This document shows positions 35,174 through 45,113 of a DNA stretch of 64,000 nt, piece by piece. Made by a program: the position numbers and the translations under genes. Positions within the stretch are counted from its first letter, which is position 1; every line of letters starts with the position of its first letter. The notes below the pieces were generated by a model that was not told where the DNA came from, ran no database searches, and saw nothing but the letters and a program-made list of their open reading frames with translations. The DNA is taken from the NCBI GenBank assembly GCA_036245805.1, contig BTRK01000002.1, forward strand, positions 30,447,151 through 30,511,150, in the 5' to 3' direction. Source of the DNA: Pristionchus mayeri (Eukaryota > Nematoda > Chromadorea > Rhabditida > Neodiplogasteridae).

Positions 35174-35600
35174 GAAAATATGATAAAAGAGCACATACGG
35201 CAAAGAAATACCGAAATATGTGCCTATTTGGAGAGAACAAAAAAAGCAAGAAAATGCAAAAATTCGGATTTTCGGCATTTCGGTGTCTCATAAAAGCTTA
35301 CCACACCCCTACAGCTATCGGGTAAATTTTTTTCTAGACTATATCGATATTGTAGATTTCAAATATGTAATAAAAAAGTTGTGCTGGAAAAAATCTGTGT
35401 AAGAATAACGCCTGTTTTAAAAAAGTGAGATTCGAATGCGTCATCACTACGCAATCAGTTATGATGCACGTGATGACGCACTATGTGCATCGTATTCCTC
35501 GATCGATTTGGCGTATAGCACCACAACATCCAATTTGCTAAATATATCAGCGAAAAAGTTATAGCAAAATAGCAAATCGTTTCAATACTTATTGGCGCTA
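35174..35600. mobile_element. Two abutting foldback fragments
   Basis: 35174-35383 matches the 26037-27545 foldback (CACATACGGCAAAGAAATAC onward). 35384-35600 matches the end of the 1948-3997 foldback (GCTGGAAAAAATCTGTGTAA, then GCGTCATCACTACGCAATC). Confidence 0.75.
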
Positions 35601-35604
35601 CTGT

Positions 35605-36088
35605 AGGTTGGGGGCAAGAACATAAATCGATAATGGACTTGTTTAGAAGTCCTGAACGTTCAGTAGAGGATTTTGGACTACGGTAAGCGCATATGAAGCG
35701 CAGTAAGTCACCATTGATATCTAAATCAATAGCTAGTATTTTGTGAGAGCCCTTGACTGTTTCGGCAGCAATTTCAACTGAGCTAATGGAGGAGTGAACA
35801 ATGATCGCTACTCCACCACCGCGAGTATTCCTATCTATGCGAATGACATTGTAGTATTGATCCTGAGCATCTAAGAAAAGTGAGTTGGAGAAAGTAGAAG
35901 ACAGCCAGGTTTATGTGAGACAAATCACCGCATGTTTTTGTGAGAGAAGCTGCGAAAGGAATTCAATTTTGTTCCGTACAGAGCGGCAATTAGCGACTAC
36001 GCCAGTGAGAGTGAGAGAGTTTCTATCAGAGCGATTTGATCGGCGACTCTTTACCAGTTTCCCAGTAGGCCGTGCATGGGGGGACTAC
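35605..36088 (-). pseudogene. LINE APE-type endonuclease relic
   Basis: The minus strand encodes GVVANCRSVRNKIEFLSQLL, then CLT-stop-TWL (the usual ETW Glu codon is now TAA), NSLFLDAQDQYYNVIRIDRN, TRGGGVAIIVHSS and LLRFICAYRSP. These are motifs of the endonuclease that nicks the target for non-LTR retrotransposition. It is truncated after SGLLNK near 35605. The 5' part continues at 36614 beyond an inserted MITE. Confidence 0.75.
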
Positions 36089-36605
36089 CGGGGGGGACAA
36101 AACGTAAACGGATTGCCTTTCTCTGGAAATTTGATCTAGCAAACTGGGAGTTGTTGCATTGTTATCAGCATGCCCTCTACTACATCACCCTGTTTAGATC
36201 ATCTAACTAGGCGATCATGATTTTCACTCACCTCCAACGTATAGGGGTTCATGGTCGAAAATTGGAAATTTTAGTGGAAAATCACTGTTAGATAAACATC
36301 TAATGCCATAGCCAATTGATATTCGAGTAACCCAGGAACTAACGTAGCCCAGTAACATGGGTATCAATTAGTTACGGCATTTAATGTTTATATAACCTTG
36401 ATTTTGCACTAAAATTCCCAATTTTCGACCATGAACCCCTATACGTTGGATGTGAGTGAAAATCATGATCGCCTAGTTAGAGGATCTAATCAGGGTGATG
36501 TAGTAGAGGGCATACTGATAACAATGCAACAACTCCCAGGTTGCTAGATCAAATCTCCAGAGAAAGGCAATCACGTTTTGTCCGTTTACGTTTTGTCCGC
36601 CCCCC
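36089..36605. mobile_element. hAT-like MITE with 8-bp target duplication
   Basis: GGGACTAC is duplicated at 36081-36088 and 36606-36613. The ends are GGGGGGGACAAAACGTAAAC and its complement, and the arms contain CTGGGAGTTGTTGCATTGTT. An 8-bp duplication is typical of hAT elements. Deleting the element and one 8-mer rejoins the LINE reading frame. Confidence 0.8.
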
Positions 36606-36613
36606 GGGACTAC

Positions 36614-36960
36614 TGTATTGAGAGATATGGCGCAAGAAAGGATTAGGGTACTGTGGTGGCATGGCCTGAAACGAGAAGGGAATGGCAATGGGCTGCTGGA
36701 AGTATGGATAGGACAAGGGAATAAAGGGAGGTGAGATTGACGGAGGGCAGTGTTGAGATGGAGGATTCTGCTGGTTCTTCCTGCCATGTTCAGGTCTCGC
36801 TCGATCACGCGTGCTCGAGCGGACACTTACGATCGAGTTGATTCTCTAACGAGGCTGAGAGAGAGGGGCGAGGGGAGGGGCATTCGTGTTGGTGGGGGTG
36901 ATATCTGAATTCTGAAATCGACAGGCATGCACCACATGACAGATCAATTCGTCACATTTG
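36614..36960 (-). pseudogene. LINE upstream segment, proline-rich
   Basis: A minus frame contains NPPSQHCPPSISPPF, then FQAMPPQYPNPFLRHISQYS, and continues into the endonuclease relic once the MITE is discounted. Many LINE ORF1/linker regions are low complexity like this. It fades near 36850. Confidence 0.5.
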
Positions 36961-37216
36961 GACAGATTTTCAATACGAAATGACACTGTCAAGTCAATTA
37001 AATGAACAGGTGATGAACATCGAACTCTATCTCACCTGCTATAAAACTATCAGTAAAGGTCGGATTCGAATAAAAACAGGCAGCTCAGAATGGCATCATG
37101 AACGTGTCTCTATTGCTCATTCAAACTGCTCGCTGAATAGGACAAACCCAAAAGTAGGAGATAGAGAAATGCAGAGAGAAGTCATTGATATCAGGAAAGG
37201 AAATTCATCAGGCAGG
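36961..37216. other. Start of the segment duplicated near 40160
   Basis: 37141-37216 (GATATCAGGAAAGGAAATTC) resembles 40175-40230, the upstream part of the duplicated tRNA cassette. No gene was seen. Confidence 0.45.
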
Positions 37217-37700
37217 TTGGGGTCGGACAAAAGCCCAGCGGATTGCTGAAGGTTTGATCTAGCAACCCCGGAAAATTGTTATCAGTATTCCATCTACTAC
37301 ATCACACTGATCCTCTAACTAGGCGATCATGAGTTTCACTCTTCATTAGCGATCATGAGTTTCACTCCTCATTATCATAGACCACAATTTGGAATTTCAG
37401 TGCAAAATCATTCTTAGATAAACATCAAATACCGTCAAAAATCGATATCCATATTCTTGGGTTACAGTAGTAACTGGAGCACTGGAATATCGATTGCTTA
37501 CGGTATTTTGTGTTTATCTAATCATGATTCTACATTCGAATTTTCAATTTTCGGCCATGACCCTTGACGGGGGGTGAAACTCAAAATCGCCTAGTTAGAA
37601 GAATATATATTAGAAGGAATACGTATGACAATGCAACAACTCCCAAGGTCAAATATCCCGCGAACAGCAATCCGTTGGGCTTTTGTCCGCCCCCCCCCCC
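37217..37700. mobile_element. MITE related to 36089-36605
   Basis: GGTCGGACAAAAGCCCAGCG and GGGCTTTTGTCCGCC close a foldback with the shared TTGATCTAGCAA and GCGATCATGA internal words. An 18-base C run at the right end blurs the target duplication. Confidence 0.75.
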
Positions 37701-37908
37701 CCCCCATATTTCCTTTCTTCACCTGGCCTATTTTCTTAGATCTCTTCTCTCTCTGACCAAATTACGCATGATTAAACGAGAAATATTTTAAATAATTTAC
37801 TATTGACAGAGTTCACATCTAAAGGAGTAATATTTCCCTCTCACTTGAAAAAAAAACTCATCATCAGAAATAGCGTGGAAAAATGCGTACGATAGCGGTA
37901 AAATCGAA

Positions 37909-37981
37909 AGCCCACGGCCGGGATCGAATCGACAATCTTCTGATTAGAAGTCAGACGCCTTATCCATTAGGCCACGCGGCT
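37909..37981 (-). pseudogene. Damaged tRNA-Arg(TCT)
   Basis: The anticodon arm is normal (CTGACTTCTAATCAG), but the first two acceptor pairs and the last T-stem pair are mismatched. It is the upstream paralogue of 40442-40514. Confidence 0.7.
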
Positions 37982-38076
37982 AACGGTTAGCTGTACTTGT
38001 ATTTAGTTAATCTTCCTAAACCATCATGCGAATTGAAAATGAACAGTGCGAAGGCAAAAGTTTGCCAGCCCGATGC

Positions 38077-39762
38077 GGGGCTCGAACCCGCGACAGCCAG
38101 ATTAATAGGCCGGATCGGTAAGAATCGATCATAATGGCAACCCCCCGCACATGCGTCCTTCCGGAATGGGAACTGGGCGTCCATGCTTCAACCATGGATA
38201 CCCCTTGGCCCCATGATACACCACATATAGGCTATTACTCGATTCCGCTTTTCAATGAGTAATTATAAGGTGCCAAATTTGAAAAATCGGATTTTCATAT
38301 TTTTCGAACGCGATGAGATAGACTCAAAATCTCTTTTGCGTTGTATTAGGGGTGACAAATAACCAAAAATGAACCACCCTAATCGAATTGGTATTGGTTG
38401 GAATCTTGATTTCATGTCCGAATTTTTCAGTTTTTCCAGGCTGAAAATTCAACACGGCAGGGGGGGGGGAGTATCTCACTATGTCTATAATGTAGCCCGA
38501 TGAATTCTACATCGACCTATTTAAAAGTGAAAAGAAATGGACGTTTCCGTTTTCTTCATATCGAGGTCCGAACATGCCCTGACATTTCAGAATTCTGTGA
38601 AATCACTTTTATATCTTTCAAATGAACTGTTAAACGTGCTAATTTGGTGGAGAAGGAATCTGCAATAACACTAATTAAGAATTATGCCCTGAGAATATAA
38701 CTTTCATTCATTCTGGAAAAGTCGATTTTCTCGATTTCGATTTTCTCGAAATTTGAGCGATCTAAACTCAGTATTTTCAAAAAAACGCGACGACCACTGA
38801 GTACATCATAAAGTACGTTTCCATATGAGTAATAAATTCGCAAAATATAGCTTTTTTCGTAACTGTAGGACTGTCTTTTATTCTGTCCAAAATGCGAAAT
38901 CGCGGGTGTCGAACAACATTTTTGGACTGGAATTTGAAGAAATCGATGGGTTTTAGTCAGTTTGAATTATTTTACACTCAGAATTGTGAAAATCTGATTA
39001 AAAAATTTAAACAATCCAAAGTTCATCAAATTGTCTACTGAACTTCGATTCTTGCCATGTTTGACCGTCTTCAACTCAAAATTTCACAAATTTCAGCCCA
39101 GTTATTCGAGAAAATCGACTTTTCCAGAATGAATGAAAGTTATATTCTCAGGGCATAATTCTTAATTAGTGTTATTGCAGATTCCTTCTCCACCAAATTA
39201 GCACGTTTAACAGTTCATTTGAAAGATATAAAAGTGATTTCACAGAATTCTGAAATGTCAGGGCATGTTCGGACCTCGATATGAAGAAAACGGAAACGTC
39301 CATTTCTTTTCACTTTTAAATAGGTCGATGTAGAATTCATCGGGCTACATTATTGACATAGTGAGATACTCCCCCCCCCTGCCGTGTTGAATTTTCAGCC
39401 TGGAAAAACTGAAAAATTCGGACATGAAATCAAGATTCCAACCAATACCAATTCGATCAGGGTGGTTCATTTTTGGTTATTTGTCACCCCTAATACAACG
39501 CAAAAGAGATTTTGAGTCTATCTTATCGCGTTCGAAAAATATGAAAATCCGGTTTTTCAACTTTGGCACCTTATAATTACTAATTGAAAAGCGGAATCGA
39601 GTAATAGCCTATATGTGGTGTATCATGGGGCCAAGGGGTATACATGGTTGAAGCATGGACGCAAAGTTCCCATTCCGGGAGGACGCATGTCCGGGGGGTG
39701 GTCGACTCTTACCGATCCGGCCTCTTAAGAGTCTGGTGCTCTACCGACTGAGTTAACCGGGC
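38077..39762 (-). pseudogene. tRNA-Lys(CTT) split by a transposon
   Basis: The 3' half (38077-38105) and 5' half (39725-39762) together make a Lys tRNA like 40601-40673. The break is in the anticodon loop at TTAA, and 1619 bp of foldback separates the halves. The D stem of this copy also has one change. Confidence 0.9.
38106..39724. mobile_element. Foldback element inserted in tRNA-Lys, TTAA duplication
   Basis: TTAA is duplicated at 38102-38105 and 39725-39728. The ends are KAGGCCGGATCGGTAAGA. The two arms, about 780 bp each, are near-identical inverted copies meeting near 38915. No coding sequence was seen. Confidence 0.95.
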
Positions 39763-40441
39763 ACTGGCAGGTGGGTCGTAATTATGATTTACCAGGTAAA
39801 CACGTTTTGTGTAAAGAGTTGTTTCGACGATCTGACATAACTAGATACTGAACAGTTTCTCTCCGCAATACAAGTAAAGATGGGGAGGAACGCGCGAGCA
39901 AAGAGGGTGTTCGCTAATCCATTTGTAATCATGTATAAATGAAGTTTTGATAATTAATCTTCATTTCACTGTTATAGGTTCTGTGTCTGTTTCTTATTTG
40001 TTATAATTGTATGTATTCCCTATTTTTAATCATTCGAACAATTGCATTCAATAATTGCATTCAATTGTGCTGCACATAAACTATTTCTGCATCGGTAGCA
40101 AGTGAGAATAATGATTTGTCGAATGAAACTTTTACAAAAAAGTGGCGCAATATTTAATCCGCACCCTGTAGAGAAAGGCAGAGATAGGGCATTTATATCA
40201 GGATAGGAAATTCATCAGGCAGATTGCCTCTCCTTCTCTGACCTATTTTCTTAGCTCTCATCTCATCTCATCTCTTTCTTAGCTCTCATCTCATCTAACC
40301 AAATCACGGATGATCAAACGCGAAAAAATTTTTAAAAAAAGTCTTTGGAAACTGCAGCAGAGTCAGTATTTGTTTTCATTTGCACAAAGAAATACTCTAA
40401 AAGAGAATGGAAAAAAATGTGTACGAAAGTGAAAAATTATA
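39763..40441. other. Spacer between duplicated tRNA cassettes
   Basis: 40160-40330 parallels 37150-37240 and 37700-37790, showing the duplicated block extends upstream of the tRNAs. A repeated CTCATCTCATCT tract lies near 40260. No gene was seen. Confidence 0.5.
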
Positions 40442-40514
40442 AGCCCACGGCCGGGATCGAACCGACAATCTTCTGATTAGAGGTCAGACGCCTTATCCAT
40501 TAGGCCACGCGGGC
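40442..40514 (-). tRNA. tRNA-Arg(TCT), C33 variant
   Basis: Seven acceptor pairs (GCCCGCG/CGTGGGC), a D arm, an anticodon stem TCTGA/TCAGA and a T stem GTCGG/CCGGC all form. The loop CCTCTAA gives anticodon TCT but has C at position 33, where U is nearly universal, so decoding may be impaired. Confidence 0.85.
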
Positions 40515-40600
40515 TAACTGCTAAAATTGTTGGTAGCTGCTTAATCTTCCTTAATCCTCTAGCGTATTGTAAAGGAAAAGTGCGAAAGCAAAATGTTGCC

Positions 40601-40673
40601 AGCCCGATGCGGGGCTCGAACCCGCGACAGCCAGATTAAGAGTCTGGTGCTCTACCGACTGAGCTAACCGGGC
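40601..40673 (-). tRNA. tRNA-Lys(CTT)
   Basis: A complete cloverleaf: acceptor GCCCGGT/ATCGGGC, D arm GCTCAGTCGGTAGAGC, anticodon loop CTCTTAA in stem CCAGA/TCTGG, T arm GCGGGTTCGAGCCCCGC. It sits 86 bp from the Arg tRNA, the same order as the damaged upstream pair. Confidence 0.95.
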
Positions 40674-42094
40674 TATGGTGACATTTTGGTAATTATGCTT
40701 GATCAGTGGAGATGGGTGAGTGTGAGTAGAAACCTCACCTAGAGTGATGAGAGACTATGGAGAACAAGGAATGTTTTCCCCTTGCAGGAACAAGGAATTC
40801 CATGCCAGAGGGCTGGTCAGGCGGGAGAGAGACGAGGTTTGAACATGTTATTTCTTGCGAAATCATATCTTGTGCATCTTAAATGTCATCTCCGCGGAAA
40901 CGAAATTTTTAAATTCGCACTTTCCATTTCTCGCCGCGCGCGAGCGGCAGAGTCTTCATTTCACTCTTTATTTCCGCACTCTAATTATGAAGTTATGATT
41001 TCGATTCAGAACATCATGATGATAGACCAGGGAAAAGGACTACGGTTGGCGTCGAAATACTGCAATGACTGCAAACGTTGCAAGTTAAATTATCGGCTCT
41101 GTTAAGGTTTAGAGGTCCGAATGAAATATAGTGGTCCGAAGAAAAGATCGCGGTCCCATAGGATTTGCTGGTCCCAAGACGATTTACGGGTCCAGTACCA
41201 TCCCATAAAAATATCATTGTCCGATGAAAATTTAGTGGTCCCAAGAATTGTGGGTTAATGCATTTTCAAATTCGTTAGTTGGATCGACAAAATCTTCGCA
41301 TTCCTGAGAGGGATAAACATTTGAGTCGAAAAGATGAAGGTTGGTCTCTACAGTATACATGAAGGGAGCTCTGGAGCGACATTCAAGTACGCCTCACATT
41401 ATTCACTGTAAGAATGGAGTGTCCTCATCATTTTTGAAAATTTGGCACCAGATGCAAGATTGCACGCGGAATCCGAATTTTTAGGTTAGAAAAGTCGATG
41501 CCGAACAACATTTTTTTGTAAATTCCGATTTTAGACGAAAATCGCAGTTTTCGACATTTTCTCATAACCGCAGGGCTTCCTAACTATCTTTTTTCATTTT
41601 TTTTCATCGTAAAGTACTCCAGAAAAACATATAATATCGTACTTTTTTGAAATTTGAAAATTTCGACTTTTTTTGGACCCGGTCTGGCATTTATCGGAAA
41701 GTATACCAATGTCATTCATATTGGGCCAAATATCAGCACTCGGTATGAGAACTTCACCAGCAAAATGTTGAATGGGGTTGCAAAAATCTCACCCGTCAAC
41801 TCCTCCCAGAAAATACGTTTTCGCGTGGAATGTCTCTTAAGCAGGCTAATAACAGTAGCATCCACCTATTTCTTGACACACACTCCCAGAACAACGTTGC
41901 AATTGTTGACACCATTTATTCGATTGTTGCTGTTACATTAATCTAATTCACTGGCATTATGACGACATGTATAATTCGCTCACATTTGCTTTTCCAACCC
42001 CAACAACAACCGAGTGCTTGATTTAAAGAAATGCATTTATTCGAAGTAAATAAACAAAAAGGCTCTTCAATGCACGATCCATTCTTCGTAAGAT
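40674..42094. other. Intergenic with a GGTCC-periodic stretch
   Basis: 41105-41253 repeats GGTCC[C/G]AAGA-like words about every 20 bp in degenerate form. 40782-41105 contains an acceptor-like CCCCTTGCAG and an open frame but no domain. No other gene was supported. Confidence 0.4.
42036..42041 (-). terminator. Poly(A) signal AATAAA of the peptide gene
   Basis: TTTATT on the plus strand, correctly placed downstream of the stop at 42095. Confidence 0.55.
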
Positions 42095-42593
42095 TTAGAA
42101 CCTGCACACAACTTGCCCTTTCTCAGAATCCCAATGGCAACTGCAAAATGTTTAAAATTATCCAAGTTTAAGAGTGAAAATGTCACAATCTCCATGGTTG
42201 TGGAGAGCTTGGTCATGGATGTGAAATCGTCAAACATTCAAATTCGACGACACATCCTTTTACTGTGATCATTGAAGTTAACACTCACTCCATCCCTCTT
42301 TTATGGCGAATGTTCTCAACGCCGAGGACATTCGCCTGCTGATTCCCGTCATTAGCGGAGTCGATGGTACCGGTGGGCTACAGTTCAATATATTTATCAG
42401 GTTGAAGTGGAATTCGAGCGTATGCTACTTTCATGAGTGATGTAACCCTGACTACGGAAATAAATGTGTGTTCAAGAAATGTGATGGGTATTAATGACAA
42501 CGTTTACATCATTATATTTCTTACTTTTGCAATAGGACCAGCTTCCGAATGGGCGAGCAGGGCGAAGAGAAGGAAGAGCACGGCAACTTTCAT
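42095..42593 (-). CDS. Secreted peptide precursor, 67 aa, three exons
   Basis: Exon 1 (42593-42525) starts at an ATG and encodes a classic signal peptide, MKVAVLFLLFALLAHSEAGP, then IAK before a GTAAGAA donor. Exon 2 (42377-42289) encodes a spacer beginning PTGTIDSANDGNQQ and ending in a dibasic site, NIRHKRGM, before a GTGAGTG donor. Exon 3 (42140-42095, acceptor TTTTGCAG) encodes DCHWDSEKGQVVCRF and TAA. Phases are 0 and 2 and fit exactly. An AATAAA lies at 42041-42036, about 55 bp past the stop. Cleavage after Lys-Arg would release a 17-residue C-terminal peptide with two cysteines ten residues apart, able to form a disulfide ring, and an unamidated Arg-Phe end. This layout is that of a peptide hormone or neuropeptide precursor. 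An antimicrobial peptide is possible. The exon 2 acceptor (ACTGTAG) is weaker than usual. I recognise no named homologue. Confidence 0.65.
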
Positions 42594-42990
42594 CGTAGAA
42601 TGTGAGTTGAGTGGAGTGGTGACTGACTGACTAGCTAAATCTGCTTTTATAGGTTTATTCTTCAAATAGTCCTTGCTATGAATCACAACCAATATTTGCA
42701 CAATGATAGCCTAACTATTTTTCGCAACTCGACATAAAAATTTTATGATTTGTATTGCTTAGTAATCGTGACTCAGTTCAACCATGTAACGTGTGTCACC
42801 TAAGAATCGAACCAAACATAAGACTCTATTTTCGCATCTCGACATAAAATATTATGATTCATTGCAAATACAACTTCGCAAGTATTACCTGATCTTGCTG
42901 AGTAATACAACACACATCGTGAATCAGTTCAAACATGTAACGCGTGTCATCTAAGAATCGAACAGATACAAAAAATTTTTTTTGTATTGA

Positions 42991-43610
42991 CAAGGGAATG
43001 GCCACTACATACCGAGAGATTGGGGTATGTGACATATACCATTTTGAAGAGCATAAAAAGTTGTACCGTTTCGACTTTTCACAACCTGCGAATTCTCTCT
43101 GTGGTGGCCGTGAGGAGCATCGGAAAAAAGCACAGGGATTCGGCGCGTGTGGAACCTCTACAGGTGTACCCCTCTCGCGAGCTTCGCCCATGTGTCAAGC
43201 TGGCCTAGTGGGTAGTGCGAGGGCTTCTTTTGCAACTGTCGGGGGTTCGATTCTTGTCTGGTGTATGTTGTTTTGCCTATTTTTTAACAGTCTATAATTA
43301 CGTATAATAGTAAAGAAAAATCGGAAAAACAGTATACACCAGACTGGAATCGAACCCCCGACAGTTGCAAAAGAAGCCCTCGCACTACCCACTAGGCCAG
43401 CTTGACACATATGCGGAGCTAGCGAGAGGGGTACACCTGTAGAGGGTCCACACGCGCCGAATCCCTGTGCATTTTTTCCGAGGCTCCTCACGGCCACCAC
43501 AGAGAGCATTAGCAGGTTGTTAAAAGTCGAATCGGGACAACTTTTGATGTTCTTCAAAATGGTATATGTCACATACCCCAATCTCTCGGTATGTAGTGGC
43601 CATTCCCTTG
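42991..43610. mobile_element. Foldback element with two tRNA-like arms
   Basis: The ends CAAGGGAATGGCCACTACAT open two inverted arms. TGA flanks both sides (42988-42990, 43611-43613), a possible 3-bp duplication. Each arm carries a tRNA-like segment, so the transcript of either strand would start with an A/B-box module. Confidence 0.8.
43196..43266 (+). ncRNA. tRNA-like module, left arm
   Basis: A box TGGCCTAGTGGGTAGTGC and B box GGGGGTTCGATTC have tRNA spacing, but the anticodon stem is poor. An inverted twin at 43334-43405 has a better T arm (GGGTTCGATTCCAG). Function unknown; it may be a pol III promoter relic. Confidence 0.5.
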
Positions 43611-43613
43611 TGA

Positions 43614-44930
43614 GACGAATCGCGAGAGAATAGACTAGTCAGCGGCAGTGATATTCAAACTTAATCAACCATGTTGAAAGATTCATGTATATATTTTGTG
43701 TTCCAAATTCGACATATAATAAGATCACATTGTTCAACCGACTCTTCAATCACTTACAAACCCCATTTGTCAGGCAAGGTTTCGCATCGAACCGAGGCAT
43801 GTCATCATCTCATTCACGATTGTTCTGTAGAAAATTCTATTGCTAGAAACACCTTATGATATGCAAAGGACAAGGGTATAATAAAGCAATTTATTTACTT
43901 TGATTTACAAGGGAAAACACGAAAGAAAAGTGGTAGATCGTGATGGGAATAGGGTGGACTGGTGGGCAATTGATTGACCGGAAGGAGTGGAATGTACATG
44001 TGATGGCTGGAGTTAGAGAGAAAAATGATGCCCAAGCTCGGGAAGCGCAGGGCGTCTTGAGTGGGTTGGAAGAGGCAATGATAAAGGTGAAAATGATGTA
44101 ATGAGTGAAAGGTGAAAGGATCAGTGAAATAGCTCGCGACAATTCGCAGGTCAGCTGAGAAAGAAACGATGAACTAGCTCGCGAATATACGCAGGACAGC
44201 TAGCATGAATGACTAGGCACGTGCGCCTAATTAAGTGATGAAAGTATGAAAGGAAATGGAAGAGAAAAATGACGTGATCGTGGAAGGAAAAAAACTTCTT
44301 CAACGCGAAAACATAATCGAGTCCGAAAAGAGAGAGGCCCAGCGGCGTACTGTAGCTCACCTGACTTTTTCGTGTTTGAAATTCTGCAGCGGAACTATCC
44401 CAAGTGACCAGTGTGACCACACGAAGACGTGAGAGATTATGGTAGTTGTGAATGAACAATATGATTGATGACTGATTTTATTTATTATTGAAATTTTTAA
44501 ATTGATTTATTGATTATTGATTATTATTGAGTGAATTAATAGCAGCGAATAGATTTTTCGCTACATGTTCATCTGAAAGAAAATGTGTGGATTTACAGTC
44601 ATTATTCGGGTTCTACCATTGGAAAATGGTATCCGTCTTCTCGGTCAAGTTTCAGGCGCGCAAATGAAATAAAAAAAACTCATGAGAAATGTAGTGCCTA
44701 AAACATATCTGAAAGACAAAAAAAACATTTTCCAATAACATACACCCTAGTCATCATTTCCTGCTCAATCATATCTATAATGTATGTATCCGAATGAATA
44801 CATGGACCGAATTTTTGAGTGTGTTTCTCGTGATAAGATGCCGGTTGAGAACTATGACGACATGCCTCCGCCGCCGTCGTAGTTCTTTTCCGATCTTACT
44901 CGCGAGGGAATTCTCGCAGGCGATACTCAC
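43614..44930. other. Intergenic with an orphan TIR and exon-like scraps
   Basis: 43613-43635 (GAGACGAATCGCGAGAGAAT) is a lone end of the 57809-59803 foldback family. A minus segment at 44345-44410 (VVTLVTWDSSAAEFQTRKSQ then GTGAGC) is a weak exon candidate. A 39-bp near-repeat (AGCTCGCGA...CGCAGGNCAGCT) occurs at 44135 and 44174. Confidence 0.35.
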
Positions 44931-45047
44931 TTGACCGTTCTTTTCCATTCTGGATTTAATAACCATCTTAAACTTCTTAAATGTTTTATCCAACGCTTTC
45001 CCATCTACAACCGACGGTTCAAGCTGTTCCATGTGTTCTTCGGACAT
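44931..45047 (-). CDS. Candidate first exon, unknown gene
   Basis: ATG at 45045-45047 opens 39 codons (MSEEHMEQLEPSVVDGK, later FKKFKMVIKSRMEKNGQ) ending at a strong GTGAGTATC donor. The exon is charged and helical, with no known domain. A large foldback begins 66 bp upstream and could have split the gene or removed its promoter. No downstream exon was identified. Reading through the donor would give 51 further codons instead. Confidence 0.4.
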
Positions 45048-45113
45048 ATGATCACCGAATCGGTTTTGGGACCGCCGTATCGGATGGAACCACCATATCA
45101 GAGCGTTCGCCTA

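Noticed and set aside
40782..41105. 107-codon plus frame as a gene
   Set aside because: Only an acceptor-like site supports it; composition is mixed and no domain is visible.
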